DNA from: CAWAMR01 sp963783095
GTDB taxonomy: Bacteria > Planctomycetota > Planctomycetia > Gemmatales > Gemmataceae
Length of the DNA stretch: 64,000 bases
Direction of reading: 5' to 3'
Assembly (NCBI GenBank): GCA_963783095.1
Contig: CAWAMR010000014.1
Location: 744,001 to 808,000, forward strand
Part shown: positions 40,665 to 50,116 of the stretch, piece by piece
Layout of the letters: the number at the start of each line of letters is the position of its first letter
Position numbering within the stretch: the stretch's first letter is position 1
Notes under the pieces: model-generated
What the model was told of the DNA's origin: nothing
The model's input: the letters and a program-made list of their open reading frames with translations, nothing else
The model's database searches: none
Program-made: the position numbers and the translations under genes

Positions 40665-40939
40665 GGGGGGTCCTCCGGTTCGCGGGTGCGTGCGGCTATG
40701 GGTGTGTGCGGGTGCGGTTGTCGTTCCTCGGATACCAGGAAGTGATCCCGTTCTACCCTGTGGCGGCCCGGTCCGGATCCGGCGGTCGTCGGATCCGGAA
40801 GGGCGTGCCGGGCTCGTCGGCGGTGGATCGGGGTCGCCGATCCGACGATCCGTGGGCCGTGGGCCCTGGGACGTGGGACGTGGGACGGTCGATCGGTCGG
40901 GAGATGCAGGTCGTTCCACCACGGGGGCACGCCAGGACG

Positions 40940-41835
40940 TCAGCGCGGGGGTGCCGGCTCCCCGAACGGCCCCCGTCCCAGCTGCTCGCGGATGGGGGTG
41001 AAGGGCGGCTGCACGGTGTGGCGGCGCTGCCAGTTGGCCCCGTCGACCACCAGCGAGTGACCCGGAGATGTAGGCGGCGAAGGGAGAGCAGAGATAGGTG
41101 GCGGCCCAGGCCAGTTCGCGGGGATAGCCGACCCTGCCGGCCGGCACCCGGTCGTCCTGGCCCTCGTACTTGCCGGGCACCGCGGCGATGGCGGCCACCT
41201 CGTCCTCGTGGGGCATGAGCCCGGGCACCAGCCCGTTCACCCGGATGCCGTAGGGGGCCCACTCCACCGACAGGGTCTCCACCAGGTTCTTGACCCCGGC
41301 CTTGGCCGCGGCCGAGTGGGCGAATCCGGGGCCGCCGGTCCAGGCGTAGGAAGCGCCCACGTTGACGATGGACCCGTCCCGTCCGGCGGGGATCAGTCGG
41401 CGGGCGAACTCCCGGGAGCACAGGTAGGTGCCGTTGAGCACGATGTCCACCACCGTGCGCCAGGCGTTGGGACTCATGTCCTCGGCCGGGACCGGGAAGT
41501 TGCCCGCCGCGTTGTTGATGAGCGCGTCGATCGGGCCGAGGCCCGCCTCGACCGCGTCGAACGCCGCGGCGATGGCGTCGGCGTCGCGGATGTCGCAGGC
41601 CACCCCGAGGGCGCGGCCGCCGGCCTCCTCCACCGAGGCCACGCCGGCCGCCCGGTGGCCCTCGTCGCGGCTCGACGACGGCCACGGACGCGCCGAGCCG
41701 CCCGAACTCGGTGGCGATGGACTTGCCGAGGCCGGTACCACCGCCCGTCACCACCACCACCGCTCCGTCGTAGGTGCCCGCCGGCAGCGCCGAGGCGCCG
41801 ACGGGTGGGGGCTGGGGCAGGCCGGGCGGGGTCAT
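40940..41835 (-). CDS. DECR-like short-chain dehydrogenase/reductase lacking the active-site Tyr, frameshifted
   Basis: Rossmann-fold SDR. The minus-strand ATG at 41835 leads to GAVVVVTGGGTGLGKSIATE (NADP loop), then after a shift near 41670 SVEEAGGRALGVACDIRDAD, IDALINNAAGNFPVPAEDMS, NVGASYAWTGGPGFAHSAAA followed by KAGVKN, GIRVNGLVPGLMPHEDE and, after a shift near 41060, the tail REQLGRGPFGEPAPPR. In classical SDRs the motif is YxxxK; here the position is Ser and the preceding residue is His (HSAAAK), the pattern of peroxisomal-type 2,4-dienoyl-CoA reductases. So a role in unsaturated acyl-CoA reduction is likely. Confidence 0.8.
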
Positions 41836-41993
41836 GGGCGACGATCCTACCCACGGCACCACCCGTGCCCCGATGGCTCCGACCGGCGATCGTCGTGCCG
41901 GTCGAGGCGACGGAGGTCGCGACGCCGGATGTGGTGCGGGCGGACGACGTCGCGTCGCGGACGACATCGGCGTTGTGGGAGCATCGTCGAACG

Positions 41994-43018
41994 ATGGGCA
42001 CCTCCTCCAGGACGACCGCGCACCGTCGGCCGCGTCCGTCGACCCTCCTGGCAGTGGCGGCGATGCTCACCGTCCTGCTGCTGGCCGGATGCGGCTCGCT
42101 CGGGCACGTCGGGTCCATCCGGCACGTCGACCTCGACCACCACCCGGGCCGCGTCGTCGACGCCACCGTCGTCGCCCGGTGCAGGCCTGGCCCCAACCGC
42201 CGTGCCGGCGACCGGCGCCTATCTGGGCGCCTGGGTGCATCCCGAGGCGCCGGCCAGCGGCTCGTCGTTCGCCGTGGAGCAGGCCGCCCTGCCGACGGTG
42301 CGTCGCGGCGACCGGTCACCCGCTGGGCATCCTGCACGTGTATGCACCGTGGGCCCGACCGGCGCCGGTGGCGTCGCTGCGCGTCGGTGGCCGGCCGCCG
42401 GATCGATCCCCCTCCTCGACTGGGGCTGTGGTCCCGATGTCGCCCAGCTGTCCACCGGGGTCGATGACGCCCTGATCTCGGCCTATGCGTCGGACCTTCG
42501 GGCCTACGGCGCACCGGTGCTCCTGCGCTGGTGCTGGGAGATGAATCTGGTCGGCCTGCACCCCCAGGTCGGTGGACCCTCGGGCTTCACGTCGGCGTGG
42601 GACCACATCCGCACGCTGTTCCAGCGGGCCGGCGCCACCAACGTGTCGTTCGTGTGGTGCCCGGCGCTGACCGGCGTCGACCCGCAGCCGTACTACCCGG
42701 GGGCGGCCGAGGTCGACTGGATCGCGGTCGACGGCTACGACCGCGACGGTACCCAGACCTTCGGCTCGCTGTTCACCCCCTTCTACCGGTCCTGGGTCGG
42801 CCAGGGGAAGCCGATGATGGTGGCGGAGACCGGCGCCTCCGGCTCGGCCCAGCCCGGCTTCATCGACAGCATCGGAACCGACGCTGCCGGCGATGCCCGA
42901 CGTCAAGGCCGTCGCCTATTTCGACGCACCCGGTCCGCTGGCCGCCTGGCAGTTGACGCCGGCCGGCCTGCAGGCCTTCGCCGAGCTGGCCCGACAACCC
43001 TACTTTCAACCGCATTGA
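41994..43018 (+). CDS. GH26-like glycoside hydrolase, lipoprotein, frameshifted
   Basis: The ATG at 41994 leads to a signal sequence with lipobox (TLLAVAAMLTVLLLAGC), so it should be lipid-anchored outside the membrane. After shifts near 42180, 42310 and 42400 the catalytic domain is clean: TGAYLGAWVHPEAPASGSSF, ILHVYAPWARP, LLDWGCGPD, PVLLRWCWEMNLVGLHPQ (acid/base Glu in WEMN), NVSFVWCPAL, EVDWIAVDGYDRDGTQTFGS and KPMMVAETGASGSAQPGFID (nucleophile Glu). A final shift near 42895 gives MPDVKAVAYFDAPGPLAAW with stop at 43016. It is a paralogue of the protein at 46073. GH26 enzymes cut beta-mannans and related glucans. Confidence 0.8.
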
Positions 43019-43081
43019 GTGAACACATAACTGCTCTGTGTGGTGTTGATGATGCCGGAGGTTCGTTCCGGTCATCACAAA

Positions 43082-43124
43082 GTCCCAGGTGGGACCCCAT
43101 ATATTGTCCACTTATCCTCAATAT
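43082..43124. promoter_or_regulatory. Inverted repeats in an AT-rich upstream region
   Basis: GTCCCAGGTGGGAC (43082-43095) is a perfect inverted repeat with a 2-base loop. Beyond it ATATTG (43101-43106) and CAATAT (43119-43124) form a second one that encloses TATCCT, a TAnnnT -10 candidate for the RCC1-type gene. A further bulged hairpin lies at about 43053-43080. The patch is much richer in A+T than its surroundings. Confidence 0.4.
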
Positions 43125-43270
43125 TGACGATATGCCGTCCACCGGCCAGAAATTGGCGAAACGGTTGTGCGACCGACGGGCCCCGACGGCCTGGCACGAA
43201 CGGGTGATCGGGGACTAGAGCCCCTCGATCCTCCCGGGGTCGCACCGACTCTCCTGGGCAGGGGGACAGT

Positions 43271-45975
43271 GTGGGGCAAGCAGACGGGCACGGCATCGGC
43301 ACGCACCGCCGCCGACGGACCGGGCACACCCCACAGCAGTCGTCCGGGCACACCCGACTGCAGCATCCGGCCGAGCCCGGGTCCGATCGCCGGATCGTTC
43401 GACGCCGCCGGCTGAGCCGCAGCGGGCTGACCTTGTTCCTGGCCGCTGCCGTCGTGGTCACCGCCTCGGGAGCGGAAGCGGTCACCACCGGCGGATCGAC
43501 GGCCGCCGCCAACCGCATCTCCCGGCGCGGCACCCACCTGCTCGCCGCTTCGTCGCTGCCGTCGCGCGCCCTGTACGGATGGGGAGGAAACGACGCCGGC
43601 CAGGTGGGTGTGGGCGCGGTGGGTGGCGGGTCGGCGACCGGGGTGACCGCACCGGCGGTCGTCACCGCACCGGCCGGCGAGGCGTTCGCATCGGTGGCGG
43701 CCGGCGGCGCGTTCACCGTCGGGCTGACCACGTCGGGCCGGGTCTACACCTGGGGGTCCGGTTCCCTCGGTCAGCTGGGTGACGGTGCGACTGCCGGGTC
43801 GACGGTGCCGGTGGCCGTGACGGTGCCGTCGGCGCCGGGCGGCCCGCCCGCCGTGGTCACCGCGGTGGCCGCCGGGGACGCCCATGCCCTGGCCCTGACC
43901 TCGACCGGTCAGGTGTACGCCTGGGGAGCCGACCTGTTCGGCCAACTCGGCCACGGCGGCACCACGCCGGCCGACACGCCCACGCTCGTCACGCTGCCCG
44001 CCGGGGTGGCTGTAACCGCCATCGCCGCCGGTGGTGACCACAGCCTGGCCGTGACCACGACCGGTCAGGTGTACGCCTGGGGGGCCAACGGCAACGGGCA
44101 GGTCGGCGACGGCTCGACCGTCAACTCCAGCACGCCCTCGCTGGTGGCCCTGCCCGGCGGGGTCGCCATCACCGGGGTGGCGGCCGGGACGGCGCACAGT
44201 CTGGCCGTGGCCAACGACGGCTCGGTCTACGCCTGGGGGTTCAACGCTTCGGGTCAGCTCGGGACGGGCGACACGGCGGACGCCTCGACTCCCCAGCCGG
44301 TGGCCGTGCCGTCCGGCGTGTCGATCGCGTCGGTTGCCGCCGGGGGGTCCCACAGTCTGGCCCTGACCACGACGGGCACCATCCTGGCCTGGGGCTCGGA
44401 CGTCTTCGGTCAGCTGGCCTCCGCGCTGGTGGCCACCCTCCCGGTCGACAGCGACGTTCCCGTGCAACCCCTCGGCCTGCCTCCCGCCACCTCCTTCGTG
44501 CAGATCTCGGCCGGACAGACGACGTCGTACGCCCTGACATCCGGCGGGGTCGCCGTGGGCGTGGGGTGGCGACTACTACGGCCAGGCCGGCGACGGCTCC
44601 CCCGGCGTCAACGCCGCCCCCCCGGCCGCCCTGACCACGCTGCCCCCGGGAACCCTGGCCACCGGGCTGTTCTCGGGGCCCGACGGGTCGGCCGCCTTCC
44701 TGGTGACCCGGGCCCAGCAGTCGATCACCTTCCCGGCGCTACCCGTCGCCACCTACGGTGATCCGCCGGTCGACGTCGCCCCGACGGTCGACTCCGGCCT
44801 CGGATTGTCCAACTCCGCCCGGGTGCGTGCACCGGGCGCGCTGGTGCGGCTGTTCCTGGTCGGCGCCGGGCCAGTGCACCCTGACGTCGTCCCAGGCCGG
44901 CTCATTCCAGTACTACCCGGCCACGGCGACGACCCGTTCACGCGTGGCCCCGGCGACCCTCACGATCGTTCCCGACCCGGCGACCGGCACCGCGGGCTCG
45001 CCGCTGCCCGCCCTCACCTACCACCTGACCGGCTTCGTCGACGACGACACCGACGTCGGTCGTGACCGGCTCAGCGTCGTGCACCACCACCGCATCGGCT
45101 CGGCTCGTTCCAGGGCTCCTATGCCGTCAGCTGCAGCCCGGGCACGCTGCACGCCGCCAACTACCGGTTCGTGGTCGGGCCCGCCCGCCGTCCTGTCGCT
45201 GCTCGGCTCGTCGTCGGGGTATGCGGTGGTCGGTAGCGACGGTTCGGTGTGGCCGATGGGATCGACCTCGACCGCCCACGGCACGGTCAACGCCTTCTAC
45301 GGGTCGATGACCGGCACGCCGCTGGCCGCACCGGTGGTGGGTGCGGCCTACACGCCGTTCCACGACGGCTACTGGATGGTCGCCTCCGACGGTGGCATCT
45401 TCGCCTTCGGCGCGGCGCGGTTCGACGGCTCGATGGGTGGTCAGCCACTCAACCGGCCGATCGTCGGCATCGCCGCCACCCCGGACGGAGGCGGCTACTG
45501 GGAGGTGGCCTCCGACGGCGGGATCTTCGCGTTCGGTGACGCCGGCTTCTACGGATCCACCGGCTCGGAGTCACTGGTCGAGCCCATCGTGGGCATGGCC
45601 GCCACCACCGACGGCCGGGGCTACTGGCTGGTGGCCGCCGACGGTGGCGTGTTCGCCTTCGGAGACGCCGGTTTCTACGGTTCGACCGGTGGGCAGATCA
45701 CCCTCGACCCGATCGTGGGCCTGAGCGCCACCTCCGACGGCGGTGGCTACTGGATGGTCACCCGGAGCGGCGCCGTGTTCCCCTTCGGCGATGCAGCCTT
45801 CGAGGGCAGCCTCCGCTACATCGACCTCGGTGCGCCCGTCGTGGGCATGACTCCCACCGCCGACGGCAAGGGGTACTGGCTGGTCGGAGCCGACGGTGGG
45901 GTGTTCGCCTTCGGCGACGCTCCGTTCCTGGGGGCCGTGTCGGCGCCCCCGGCCCCGATCGCCGGGATCATCTGA
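43271..45975 (+). CDS. Secreted RCC1-repeat / beta-propeller surface protein, frameshifted
   Basis: The N-terminal signal-like helix LTLFLAAAVVVTASGAEAV is followed by about six RCC1-type repeats (for example VYTWGSGSLGQLGDGAT, VYAWGADLFGQLGHGGT, VYAWGANGNGQVGDGST, VYAWGFNASGQLGTGDT). After shifts near 44555 and 44870 comes a bacterial Ig-like/MBG-type segment (QSITFPALPVATYGDPPVDV, PATLTIVPDPATGTAG), then after shifts near 45060 and 45110 about six copies of a GYWxVASDGGIFAFGDAxF repeat with FYGSTG. The latter repeat is one I associate with Acidimicrobiia surface proteins. Both repeat types predict beta-propellers, so this is probably a cell-surface binding protein. The GTG at 43271 is the best start. 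It is flanked by two GH26-like genes. Confidence 0.75.
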
Positions 45976-46072
45976 CGTGCCCACCGACAGCACCGGACCC
46001 ACGACGAGGCCGGATAGGACGAACCCCGAAACGACGCCGACCGACAGGACGCCGACCGACGAGAGGACCGGA

Positions 46073-47155
46073 ATGGACCCCGCCACCCAGCGAACACAGG
46101 GCACCCGAGACTCCAGATCCTCCCGGGCCCGACGCCGCGCACCGCGAGTGCTGACCTCACGGCGGGCCCGCCTGGTCGTTGCCGGACTGGTGACGCTGGG
46201 GACGTTGGCCACGATGGTCGCCACCGAGTCGGCCACCGCGGCAACCGGTCCGCCGGCGCCGCTGGCCGCGTCCTCGCCGACACTGGCCAAACCGGCCGTG
46301 CCGATCTCGAGCGCCTACCTCGGTGCCTTCGTCAGTCCCCACGAGGCCGAGCTGCAGGCTCAGTCGGATGTGCGCTTGGAACTGGCCCAGATCGGCACCT
46401 TCGACGGGACCATCGGCCGGCCACTCGGACTGGTCCACGTGTACCAGGCCTGGAACGCGCCGGTGAAGACCTCCGTGCTCGCCGCCCTCGCCTCCACCGG
46501 TGCCACCCCCGTGGTCGACTGGACCTGCACGTCGGACGCCTCGATCATCAGCGGCAGCCAGGATGCCCTGATCACCTCCTACGCCGACGCCCTGAAGGCC
46601 TACGGCCGCCCGGTGTTCCTGCGGTGGTTCTGGGAGATGAACCTGACCAACCTGCCGCGCACGAGCGGCTGTCTGGCCGGGCTGGGGTCCGCCGGGTACA
46701 TCAAGGCCTGGCAGCACATCTGGACCATCTTCCAGAGCCAGGGTGCGGCCAATGTGGCCTTCGTGTGGTGCCCCTCCATCCAAGGGACCGGGTTCAGCCT
46801 CGCGTACTACCCCGGTGACGCCTACGTGGACTGGATCGGCTGGGACGGCTACGACCGCAAGCAGGACCCGACGATGCTCAACACCCAGTTCCTACCCTTC
46901 TACAAGTACTGGCTCCCGCACGGGAAGCCCCTCATGATCGGCGAGACCGGTGCCACCACCGACCAGGCCACCTACCTGGCCCAGCTCCAGGCGGCGCTCC
47001 CCGTGACGTTCCCGGGGGTCAAGGCCGTCCTCTACTACGACTCGAAGTCGACCTCGGACTGGACCCTGGTCGACACTCCCGGAAACCTCGGGATGACGGC
47101 CTTCACCACCCTCGGCCAGACGCCCTACTTCGGGTACCCCTTCGTCGGCTCCTGA
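46073..47155 (+). CDS. GH26-like glycoside hydrolase, secreted
   Basis: An intact 360-residue paralogue of the lipoprotein at 41994. The ATG at 46073 follows GAGAGG. An Arg-rich head (RRARLVVAGL) and VVAGLVTLGTLATMVATESA form a signal peptide. The catalytic domain has ISSAYLGAFVSPHEAELQAQ, GLVHVYQAWNAP, PVVDWTCTSDASI, PVFLRWFWEMNLTNLPRTSG (acid/base Glu), NVAFVWCPSIQ, YVDWIGWDGYDRKQDPTMLN, KPLMIGETGATTDQATYLAQ (nucleophile Glu) and KAVLYYDSKSTSDWTL. It shares the WEMN, WCP, GYDR and ETGA motifs with its paralogue but lacks the lipobox. It lies 97 bases after the propeller protein. Likely substrate: a beta-glycan. Confidence 0.85.
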   Translation: MDPATQRTQGTRDSRSSRARRRAPRVLTSRRARLVVAGLVTLGTLATMVATESATAATGPPAPLAASSPTLAKPAVPISSAYLGAFVSPHEAELQAQSDVRLELAQIGTFDGTIGRPLGLVHVYQAWNAPVKTSVLAALASTGATPVVDWTCTSDASIISGSQDALITSYADALKAYGRPVFLRWFWEMNLTNLPRTSGCLAGLGSAGYIKAWQHIWTIFQSQGAANVAFVWCPSIQGTGFSLAYYPGDAYVDWIGWDGYDRKQDPTMLNTQFLPFYKYWLPHGKPLMIGETGATTDQATYLAQLQAALPVTFPGVKAVLYYDSKSTSDWTLVDTPGNLGMTAFTTLGQTPYFGYPFVGS

Positions 47156-47322
47156 CGCGCCGATTCCTGACCGGGTGCGCGCCAGCCCTCAGCAACCAGG
47201 TGGCTTCTTCAGTCTTGCAGCGGCCGAAGCGTGCTCACTCCACCTGCTCCTGCTGGTGAGACGTCGGTGAGGATCAGTTTCGGGCCCGCTCACGGGTCAG
47301 CTCCGGATTGGCAGCAGATCCG

Positions 47323-48411
47323 TCACCCGTCCGAACGCCGTACGACGCGGCGGGAGTGTCGTTCGGGCAACGCCGCCGTACTCCGGTACACGGCGCGCGC
47401 ACTCATGCATGTGCGTTCGTGCTTGAGCAGCAGTGTCACATCGGCCTTGCCGCCGGTCGCCTTTGCCGGGACCTCCTCAGCCGACAGCGAGGTCACGTCT
47501 TCGTCGGGCATCATCAGGACGCGATACCCCACTGACCGGTAGGAGTTGAGCACGTCGTCGGGATCATCGCCCACCGACACGATTCCCATCGGCCAGAACT
47601 CCGTCATGAACTGCGGATGGGTTGCGCCGATGACCTCCTTCATGCCTTGGATCACCCGCTGGTCGTACCCTTGGGCGTCGGTCAGCGCAAAGCCGACCTT
47701 CAACTGCTGAGTCAGCAGATCATCGAGGGCCACCAGGGGGACGGTGATCGGAGCGACTCCGAGTGGGTGGTTGCCGGTCCGATGGTCACCCGCATTGTCG
47801 GGGGACCTCTCCAGCACGATGGAGCCCGTCTTCTCACCGGCGGCAGCCTGAATCGGCAAGACATTGGCAATGTCGTTCATCTGCAGATTTCGACAGAGAA
47901 AGTCGAAATTGAGGGGTTCGGGCTCGAGGGCGATGACGAGGCCATCCGGACCGACTTCGCGTGCCATCACCATGGCGGCGTACCCGACGTCCGCACCGAT
48001 GTCGAGCGCCGCCATCCCGGGCTTCAGGGTTGAGCGGAGGTACTCGTTCTCGTCCTGTTCCCATCCCCCCGAAGCACGGATCGACGGGAGGATGTATCGG
48101 TCGAACGCCGGGAGCAACATCGGACCGACATCTGACTGAACAAGCTCGATGGCACCTCGGGACGGGCTTCGGCGGCCAGCGGCAAGGCCTTCCAACACGT
48201 TCCGGTATCGATGTACGGCCAGATCCCCTGACCCGTCGTTCGACAGTGGAAACGATGCCAACGATGAGGCGTTGAACTGACCGGCAGACGCCTGTTCGAG
48301 GGCCGTCAACGACCGTTCCATGTCGTCGAGTCGTTCAACGATGTCTCGACCGACTCTCAAACCATGTCGATCAGCATGTACCCGAGCGATGGTCGAATCG
48401 GTGAGCGCCAA
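47323..48411 (-). CDS. FkbM-family SAM-dependent methyltransferase
   Basis: An intact 362-codon frame. The helical N-terminal ~100 residues (LDDMERSLTALEQASAGQFN) precede a Rossmann methyltransferase: LKPGMAALDIGADVGYAAMV (SAM loop), GLVIALEPEPLNFDFLCRNL, NVLPIQAAAGEKTGSIVLER, VPLVALDDLLTQQLKVGFAL, DAQGYDQRVIQGMKEVIGAT and QFMTEFWPMGI. This is the FkbM layout, whose members O-methylate sugars or natural products. The frame starts with TTG right after an in-frame TGA; a GTG further in is possible. GC is lower than in neighbouring genes, as for the glycan genes at 10-14 kb. Confidence 0.85.
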   Translation of the reverse strand: MALTDSTIARVHADRHGLRVGRDIVERLDDMERSLTALEQASAGQFNASSLASFPLSNDGSGDLAVHRYRNVLEGLAAGRRSPSRGAIELVQSDVGPMLLPAFDRYILPSIRASGGWEQDENEYLRSTLKPGMAALDIGADVGYAAMVMAREVGPDGLVIALEPEPLNFDFLCRNLQMNDIANVLPIQAAAGEKTGSIVLERSPDNAGDHRTGNHPLGVAPITVPLVALDDLLTQQLKVGFALTDAQGYDQRVIQGMKEVIGATHPQFMTEFWPMGIVSVGDDPDDVLNSYRSVGYRVLMMPDEDVTSLSAEEVPAKATGGKADVTLLLKHERTCMSARAVYRSTAALPERHSRRVVRRSDG

Positions 48412-48697
48412 TCATGTGCCGCGTCCATCGCCATCGGAATCCTCCCGAAACCCGTGACTGTTCCAGCCCGGCCGGACCAGAGATTCCCAGTGACCGTACG
48501 TGCAGCCGTATCCTGCTTCGTCGTCTGGGCTGGAGCGGTCACGGCGTCGGGCGGAGGTTCCTCGGGGTCGTCGCTCCTCTGGGTCGGCCCGCCAGAACAG
48601 GGGCACCAGAGCATCAGGGTCACCGTGCGCCGCGGCCGCCACAGCGCCCCTGCCTCTGCGCACCCCCGCCCGCGGCGCGGGACGGGGCGACCCTGAA

Positions 48698-50116
48698 TCA
48701 GAACGAGACGTCGACGGTGAACCCGGCCATCTGGCCCGGCGTGGGGACCGATGCCAGCGAGGGGTCATTGGCGTTGTAGGCCAAGGTGTGTGCATCCTTC
48801 GACGTGGTCACCAGGTCGACCCGGAAGTACGTCTCGCCCGACTGCGATGACCGGGGTCCGCTCGATCTGGCTGACCTCGACGCGAGGGTGGAGCCGGGCA
48901 CCGCCGGCAGGGTGGCCGTGGCCTTCTGGCCGACGTGGATCTGGTCGATCTGGGTCTCGGGGACCTGGACGACCATCTGGTTCTGGACCGAGTCGAGGGT
49001 GATCAGCGGCGGCCTAGTCCGGCGACGACGTGGAGCTGCCGGACTGCGGGCCCTGGGGGAAGATCTGGATCCCGGTGGTCTGCCCGCTGGCTGAGGGACG
49101 GGCCGGGCGGTGGCCTGGCGCACGCCCTGGTCTGGACGACCACCTCGCCGACGGTGCCGTTGACGGCCGACACCACGCCGTCGAACGGGGCGGTCAGCAC
49201 GGCCTGGGCCAGCTTGGCCTGGTCGGCGGCGATGGCCGCCTGGTCCTGCTGGATCGGGGCCTCGGTGCCGGCGATGCTCTGGGGGCTGGCCGGCGCGCTG
49301 CCCGGCGGCCAGGGCGGCCTGGGCCGGTGGTCACGGCGGCGGCGGCCTGGTTCACCGCGTCCTGGGCCGAGCCGACAGCCGACTGCTGGGTCGCCGGTGG
49401 CCTCGGCCAGTGCGTTCTGGGCGGCGGTCAGGTTGCCCTGGTCGACCTGGATCTGGCGCTGGTCGGCGGCGCACGTAGTCGGCGGGTGTGGCCGAGATGC
49501 ACGCCGGGACGTCGTCCTGAGTAGGTCTGCTGGTCGGAGGCGAGCAGCGACTGGTCGATCTGGATCTGGGCCTGGGCCGCGGCGACGCGCGGCGGTCGCC
49601 GGTCGACTGGGTCCCGCTCAGCTTCTGCTGGGCGCCGACAGCTGGAGCTGGGCGGCGGTCACCTGGTCCTGCAGCTGCTGGACCTGTGGGCGGCTGCGCC
49701 GCCGGACTGCTCCTGCTGCAGGGTGCGCCTGGTCGGCGGCCAGGTCGGACTGGTCGGCGGCCAGCTGGGCGTCGAGCGCGGTGGTGTCCTGGCTGGCCAG
49801 GACCTGGCCGGCGTGGACCACCTCGCCCACGTGGACCGGGATGGAGGTGATCGGTCCGGTGGCGGCATGTTGAGCTGGGCGCCTGTGTCGGTTGGACCAC
49901 GCCGGCGGCCGACAGCGGGCTCGACAGCAGGAGGTCGTTGACGGCCACGCCGAGCAGGACGGCCGCCCCCAGCACGAGGGCGCCGACCACCACGCCCCGG
50001 GCGCCCCGCAGGCGCCGGCGGTGAGGGTTGCGGGGGGCGAACCGGCCGCCGTCGCCCGGAGGCGGTCCCGGCAGCCGGCCGTCCGAGCGGGTCGGAGGTC
50101 GGCCCGTCGGACGCAC
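48698..50116 (-). CDS. HlyD-like membrane-fusion protein, heavily frameshifted
   Basis: A bitopic periplasmic-adaptor-like protein. The N-terminal cytoplasmic head (RPTGRPPTRSDGRLPG) is followed by one membrane helix (GVVVGALVLGAAVLLGVAV), a barrel-sandwich half (ITSIPVHVGEVVHAGQVLAS), a long Gln/Ala coiled coil (TTALDAQLAADQSDLAADQA, QVQQLQDQVTAAQLQL), the second lipoyl half near 49150-49200 (LTAPFDGVVSAVNGTVGEVV) and a beta-barrel tail (MVVQVPETQIDQIHVGQKAT, TYFRVDLVTTSKDAH, MAGFTVDVSF). About ten indels lie between 48850 and 49880. HlyD proteins link export pumps or synthases across the envelope. It is flanked by sulfatase and GT2 genes. Confidence 0.7.

Noticed and set aside
41208..42467. 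Long plus-strand frame over the SDR gene
   Set aside because: It is antisense to the DECR-like SDR until ~41835; only the part from 41994 (the lipoprotein signal) is real.
48412..48697. A small gene between the FkbM and HlyD genes
   Set aside because: Minus-strand frames there (for example ...DPDALVPLFWRADPEERRP...) have no start or family match and look like GC-rich noise, unlike the 57-residue frame at 32850.
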